Below, one piece after another: positions 13,110 through 16,734 of a stretch of DNA of 16,734 nt; position 1 is the stretch's first letter, and each line of letters starts with the position of its first letter. The stretch is from assembly GCA_904501955.1 (NCBI GenBank), contig CAJGCY010000044.1, forward strand, positions 1 through 16,734, given 5' to 3'. The translations under genes and the position numbers were made by a program. Source of the DNA: an uncultured Akkermansia sp. (lineage in GTDB: Bacteria; Verrucomicrobiota; Verrucomicrobiia; Verrucomicrobiales; Akkermansiaceae). Under the pieces are notes generated by a model. That model was not told where the DNA came from. It did no database searches and worked only from the letters and a program-made list of their open reading frames with translations.

Positions 13110-15841
13110 GTCGTTTGAAATTCGTATTGCTGCGGGCTCGTGCCGTGTGCTTCATCGCAGAGTTCGCCAAGGTGATGTTGGTAGTGGCTGCACTGCTGCC
13201 CCTCATCATGCTGCCGATGTTGCTGCTGGATTGGGGCTTGGTGCTGGCGGAGCAAACACGCGCCGTTTTGCGCATGGTGCTGCCGGTGTTTGTGGGCTGC
13301 GGGCTTTTGTATGCGCTGGTGGCTGCTTGCCGTGTGGCGTGCCGTCTTCCCCGTGAGCTCGATGCGCTTAACCGCGATTCTCGCGCCACCATTGCTTCCG
13401 CTTTGGGCTTGCACGCCTCGTCCGCCGGCTCACTGGGCGCTTGGCTGGCGTCGGAATCCCAAAAAGACGCTGTGGAGGCTGTGGAAATTGCCAACAGACG
13501 CCATCCTGCCTTGCGCCGCTGGGGAAAAGGCTTCCTGTGTGCCTTGCTGGCTGTATTTTGTGTGATGGGTGCTCAGCAAGCCATGCCTCAGGCATTCACT
13601 ACCTTGGGTTTGCGTTTGTTGACTCCGCATGCGGATATCCCGCCGTATTCTCCGCTGGTGTTCGAGCTCACGCCGCAATCGCCCGAGGTGCACTACGGGG
13701 AAGATTTGCCGGTTTCCTGCAAAATAAGCGGTGCGGACTTGCAGGGAGAGGTTGTACTGTTGCTGCGTGCGGAGGGCGTGCCGGAGCAGGCTTTGCCTGT
13801 GTTTTTTGACAAGGATGGACAGTATTCTCGCGTGCTGGAAAAGGTGACAGCGCCTTGCTCCATTGCTTTTGCTACGGCGGATGGCCGCGCCCGCAGCGCC
13901 TATGTGCCGGTAAAGGTGAACTACAGTCCACGTATTTTGTCCGGTACAGCGGTGATTACTCCCTTACCGTACACGGGGGAAGCCCCGCAAAAAGTCACGC
14001 TGGGTGGCAGCGAAATTCGTGTGCCGGATGGCGGTAGTGTCACCTTCTCCCTTCATTGCAGCTTGCCCCTTGCGCGCGGTGAGGCTCTTTTCACTCCCTC
14101 CGGCGCTAAGGAGCCCGTAAAATTGGAGGGTGTGGCAAGCGGTAAAGATTTTGAGCTCACCATGGAGGTGCGACAGCCCGGCACGCTCATGCTGCAGGTG
14201 TATGATGCTGATGGGCGCCCTGCGGACACTCCGGTGCGCACTCGCCTGGCAGTGCTGCCGGATACCCCGCCGCAGGTTGCCATCACCGTGCCGGAGAATG
14301 GGGCTTACGTGGTGGAGGGTTTCCCGCTGAAGGTGCAGGTGGAAGCCTCCGATGATTTCGGTATCAGCCGTATGATGCTTTTTAAGGCACTCGCCCCTTA
14401 CAGACAACACGGTGTGGCGGAGGATATGCAGAAACTCCCGCGCTCCGTGCGCGTGAATCGCACGTTCGATACCATGGCGCTCGGCTTCCGCGCGGGTGAT
14501 ACCATTGAGCTGCGCGCGGAGGTGGGGGATGATAACCCCTTCCGCTTCAATATCGTTTCTACACCCACCACCAAGGTGCAGGTGATTTCCGGCGCGGAGT
14601 ACGCGGAGATTATGCGCATGCAAATCAGCTACAAGGCATTCATGGCTCGCTATGAAGCATTGCAACAGGCTATTGCGGATGCAGACCGCGCCTTGGAGGC
14701 AGCAGAGAATGCTGAGACGCCTGAGCAGCGCGAGGCTGCCCGTGCAGCTGCTATGGCTGCATTGGCTCGGGCTCAAGAATTGGCTCAAACCATAGCTGCG
14801 GATTTCCCTGCCTTCGATATGGATGGCAAGCTCTCTGAATTGGCCGGTCAAATTGCTGAGGGGATGGCTCAGCAACAACAGGCTCTTTCTGCATTGAATA
14901 CTGCGGCAACGCAGCAAGAGTGGCAGCAGGCGGTACAACAAATCCGCAATGCTTTGCAGCCCCAGTCCGATGCGCTGGCGCAGCAGACACAAGAGGCTCG
15001 CCAAGTGGAAGCTCTGGCTCGTTTGAACGCCTTGATGCATCGCTTTAAACAGTTGGCCGAGCAGCAAAAAGCCCATGCCGAGCTCCTTGCCCGCTTCCGC
15101 GCGGAATACGGTGCGCCCGTTACCTCTCAGCCGTCTCGCTTGGAGGGCTTGGGGAGCCGTCAGGCCGAGATTCAGGATGCGTATAATGCGTGGTTGCAAG
15201 ATGTGAAAGAGCTTAATGAGCAAGCAGCTTCTGTTCCCGCGTTGGCAAAGCTTGCCGACAAGTTGGCTGCAATTTCTGCCGCATGTGAGCGTGAGCACGT
15301 AGCCTCACTTATGGCGGAATCCGTTGCTGCTGCGGCTGCTCATCTTTCTGCGGAATCCGAGAGCCACGCCGCGAAGGCCTCTGCCGCCATGCAAAAGCTG
15401 CTCAACTCCGAGCTTTCTGAGCAGTCTTGCGATGACGCCGCCTCCCAGTGTCGCAATGCTCTTTCTGAATCTGCTGCCAATACCTTAGCTCAAATGTGCA
15501 AGAATAATTCCTGCAAAAATCCGGGTTCCGGGGATGGTAATAAACCGGGTGGCAGAGGCGGCATGGGACAGGGCTCCGGCTATGGCTACTCCCAAGCACC
15601 GGCGTTCCAAGGTAACCGCCTTATCGGCCCCGGCCGTGCGGACATGACAGGGCAATCCGTGCGCGGGCAGGGGCGTGCTCCTCATGCCGGTGGCTCCGGC
15701 AATGGCAATGCGGAACAGCCTGCCACGGATGCCTCTGCTCCGGGTGTGCTCACCCCGGGAGAGCAAGATTACTCTGGAGTCAACACGGAGCATGTGCCGC
15801 CTGCATACAAAGATGCCGTACGCTCCTATTTCAAACGCTAA
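13106..15841 (+). CDS. Large membrane protein with beta-sandwich repeats, coiled coil and Gly-rich tail (DUF4175-like)
   Basis: The product has 911 residues from GTG 13106, chosen because GTGA overlaps the previous stop and GGAG with AAAGGGA (13090-13100) gives a ribosome binding site. An in-frame ATG at 13025 lies deep inside the previous gene. Membrane segments lie at about 22-40, 55-78 and 143-158. An extracytoplasmic beta-rich part follows, including an Ig/cadherin-like unit near 388-425 with the EASDDFGI motif. Residues about 498-800 are Ala/Gln/Glu-rich and helical, probably coiled coil. Residues about 804-862 are Gly/Ser/Asn-rich and flexible. The last 20 residues (HVPPAYKDAVRSYFKR) return to a conserved-looking helix. 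Resemblance is to DUF4175-type proteins found in this operon context; the function is unknown. It could be a scaffold or tether for the VWA components. Confidence 0.75.
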   Translation: MSRLKFVLLRARAVCFIAEFAKVMLVVAALLPLIMLPMLLLDWGLVLAEQTRAVLRMVLPVFVGCGLLYALVAACRVACRLPRELDALNRDSRATIASALGLHASSAGSLGAWLASESQKDAVEAVEIANRRHPALRRWGKGFLCALLAVFCVMGAQQAMPQAFTTLGLRLLTPHADIPPYSPLVFELTPQSPEVHYGEDLPVSCKISGADLQGEVVLLLRAEGVPEQALPVFFDKDGQYSRVLEKVTAPCSIAFATADGRARSAYVPVKVNYSPRILSGTAVITPLPYTGEAPQKVTLGGSEIRVPDGGSVTFSLHCSLPLARGEALFTPSGAKEPVKLEGVASGKDFELTMEVRQPGTLMLQVYDADGRPADTPVRTRLAVLPDTPPQVAITVPENGAYVVEGFPLKVQVEASDDFGISRMMLFKALAPYRQHGVAEDMQKLPRSVRVNRTFDTMALGFRAGDTIELRAEVGDDNPFRFNIVSTPTTKVQVISGAEYAEIMRMQISYKAFMARYEALQQAIADADRALEAAENAETPEQREAARAAAMAALARAQELAQTIAADFPAFDMDGKLSELAGQIAEGMAQQQQALSALNTAATQQEWQQAVQQIRNALQPQSDALAQQTQEARQVEALARLNALMHRFKQLAEQQKAHAELLARFRAEYGAPVTSQPSRLEGLGSRQAEIQDAYNAWLQDVKELNEQAASVPALAKLADKLAAISAACEREHVASLMAESVAAAAAHLSAESESHAAKASAAMQKLLNSELSEQSCDDAASQCRNALSESAANTLAQMCKNNSCKNPGSGDGNKPGGRGGMGQGSGYGYSQAPAFQGNRLIGPGRADMTGQSVRGQGRAPHAGGSGNGNAEQPATDASAPGVLTPGEQDYSGVNTEHVPPAYKDAVRSYFKR

Positions 15842-15858
15842 ACTGATTACTGAGACCG

Positions 15859-16500
15859 ATGTTCAAAAAAATCTTACTCGTGTTAATGGCTGCCGCGGCT
15901 CCGCTGATGGCAAAAGAGGGCGTGGTGCAGTGTGGCAACCTCATCTATGCCGGCACAAAGACCTCTCGCTGCTTCAGTGATGAGTTTTTGAGCACGGTGC
16001 AGCAGAAAACCAGCATCAACACCGCTCGCCGTTTCCGCGCTGTGCGCTTGGATAATGAGGAGCTCTTCCGCTTCCCCTTTATTGTGATGACGGGAGAGGG
16101 CAATTTCACTCTCACGCCCCACGAGCGCGAAAATCTCAAAAAATATGTGGAATCCGGTGGTTTCCTACTGGCATCTGCCGGCTGCTCCAGCGAGGAGTGG
16201 GATAAGGCTTTCCGCCGTGAGATGCAGAGCATTTTCGGTGATGGGGCTCTGAAGAATATCCCCCTGTCTCACCCTATTTTCTCCACGGTGTTCCCCATTA
16301 CCTCGCTCAAGGCGGGTAAAAAGCCCACCAAGGGCTATCTGGAGGGCATCAGTCTTAATGATAAACTGGTGATTGTTTACTCTGCCGACGGCTTGAATGA
16401 CAGCTCCAATTCACGGAATTGCTGCTGCTGTGGTGGTAGTGAGTTGGGGAATGCTTTAGAGATTAACGCTAATATCCTTTCGTACGCTTTACTCCGTTAA
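15859..16500 (+). CDS. Exported DUF4159 protein with a four-cysteine cluster
   Basis: This 213-residue protein has a signal peptide (about 1-18, MFKKILLVLMAAAAPLMA). The DUF4159 domain spans nearly all the rest: FPFIVMTGEGNFTLTPHER, KKYVESGGFLLASAGC, an LSHPIFSTVF block and the closing NANILSYALLR. The fold is thought to resemble class I glutamine amidotransferases, echoing the central domain encoded two genes upstream. C188-C191 are four consecutive cysteines followed by GGSE, and C25, C38 and C109 add more, which suggests metal binding or disulfides outside the cytoplasm. It starts 17 nt after the previous stop without a clear Shine-Dalgarno sequence and is the last gene of the operon. No convincing terminator follows. 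Confidence 0.8.
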   Translation: MFKKILLVLMAAAAPLMAKEGVVQCGNLIYAGTKTSRCFSDEFLSTVQQKTSINTARRFRAVRLDNEELFRFPFIVMTGEGNFTLTPHERENLKKYVESGGFLLASAGCSSEEWDKAFRREMQSIFGDGALKNIPLSHPIFSTVFPITSLKAGKKPTKGYLEGISLNDKLVIVYSADGLNDSSNSRNCCCCGGSELGNALEINANILSYALLR

Positions 16501-16508
16501 GCGAATAT

Positions 16509-16538
16509 TTAACTGGGGGCTTCTAATTAGTCTATACT
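16509..16538 (+). promoter_or_regulatory. Promoter-like site pointing out of the window
   Basis: TTAACT (16509-16514) and TATACT (16533-16538) are 18 bp apart, just after the operon. The -10 overlaps the first bases of the right inverted-repeat arm, so a transcript would run outward through the repeat towards sequence beyond the window. The left arm lacks an equivalent -10. Confidence 0.3.
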
Positions 16539-16574
16539 GCTCGATAAATCGGAATTTGAAAATCAGATTGCGAG
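16536..16574 (-). repeat. Right arm of 39-bp inverted repeat flanking the gene block
   Basis: Reverse complement of this segment matches 181-219 at 35 of 39 bases; the 18 bases nearest the genes are identical. It begins ACTGCTCGATAAATC reading outward and passes directly into GC-rich repeat sequence, as the left copy does. Confidence 0.8.
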
Positions 16575-16734
16575 CGTCAGCGAGCGGAATTCAGAGCCCC
16601 GGAGGGGCGCCATACAATAGCCCGGCGGTGGAGCGGCGAAGCCGCGGAACCCCGGGTAGCGTAAAAAAAGAAAATTGAGCCCGGAGCGACGGAGCGAAGC
16701 GACGCAGCGTAGGCCGACATATAATGGCGAGGAC
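16570..16734. repeat. GC-rich intergenic repeat region with hairpins, right end
   Basis: No gene is seen. GCGAGCG occurs twice (16570-16576 and 16580-16586). GAGCCCCGGAGGGGCG then appears near 16594, followed by a nested hairpin: GCGGC-GAA-GCCGC (16633-16645) inside CCCGG/CCGGG (16621-16625 and 16652-16656). An A-tract and a GAGCGACGGAGCGAAGCGACGC-like stretch follow. The composition and hairpins suggest a REP-like dispersed intergenic family known from PVC-group genomes. The element is cut by the window edge. Confidence 0.55.

Noticed and set aside
13964..15298. 444-codon open frame antisense within the 911-residue protein gene
   Set aside because: It lies entirely inside a gene supported by operon context and domain structure. 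Its translation has no recognisable motif.
16496..16530. Terminator directly after the operon
   Set aside because: GTTAA/TTAAC is a 5-bp AT-rich stem without a T-run, and CTAATTAG is only an 8-bp palindrome.
181..16574. Complete transposon or genomic island bounded by the inverted repeats
   Set aside because: No transposase, integrase or target-site duplication is visible, and the enclosed genes are housekeeping-like with uniform composition. Dispersed repeats explain the pair more simply.

Overview
The window looks like a chromosomal segment from a member of the Verrucomicrobiota or wider PVC group, perhaps a gut Akkermansiaceae relative. That placement is an inference. It rests on the roughly 60% GC content, the gene families (a MoxR/DUF58/VWA/DUF4159 operon, a DUF5009-type acyltransferase, an EFR1-type ferredoxin), and GC-rich intergenic repeats built around 'GAGCCCCGGAGGGGCG'-like units at both ends. 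No rRNA, tRNA, CRISPR array, transposase or phage gene was seen.

Layout. The left end (1-219) is non-coding repeat sequence and closes with a 39-bp arm. The inverted, 35/39-identical partner of that arm lies 16.3 kb away at 16536-16574, so the whole gene block sits between two inverted copies of a dispersed element. Next come a 2-Cys peroxiredoxin (452-1036) with an AT-rich regulatory region, rarA on the minus strand (1182-2531), and a divergent membrane acyltransferase of the DUF5009/HGSNAT type (2631-3746). A CrcB-like fluoride channel with an eroded pore motif (3834-4238) and a metallo-beta-lactamase-fold hydrolase (4251-5042) follow. A secreted single-chain aspartic protease with two DTG motifs (5059-5943, minus) is divergent from a flavodoxin/ferredoxin protein (6066-6815), which ends in a strong terminator.

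The second half (6987-16500) is one six-gene operon: moxR, a DUF58 VWA protein, a BatA-like VWA membrane protein, a second membrane VWA protein with a glutamine-amidotransferase-like middle, a 911-residue membrane/coiled-coil protein, and an exported DUF4159 protein with four cysteines in a row. Three successive junctions are 4-nt stop/start overlaps, which suggests coupled translation. The likely arrangement is a cytoplasmic AAA+ ATPase and DUF58 partner working with an envelope assembly of VWA and coiled-coil proteins. The family is broadly linked to complex maturation and stress or aerotolerance (Bat operons), but the substrate of this version is unknown. It is the best candidate here for an under-described system.

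Promoters. Seven promoter-like sites share TTGnnn-N16-18-nAnnnT. Four of them (rarA, the acyltransferase, crcB, the protease) place the predicted transcription start only about 0-6 nt before the ATG, implying leaderless or near-leaderless mRNAs. moxR and several genes inside transcription units have Shine-Dalgarno sequences instead.
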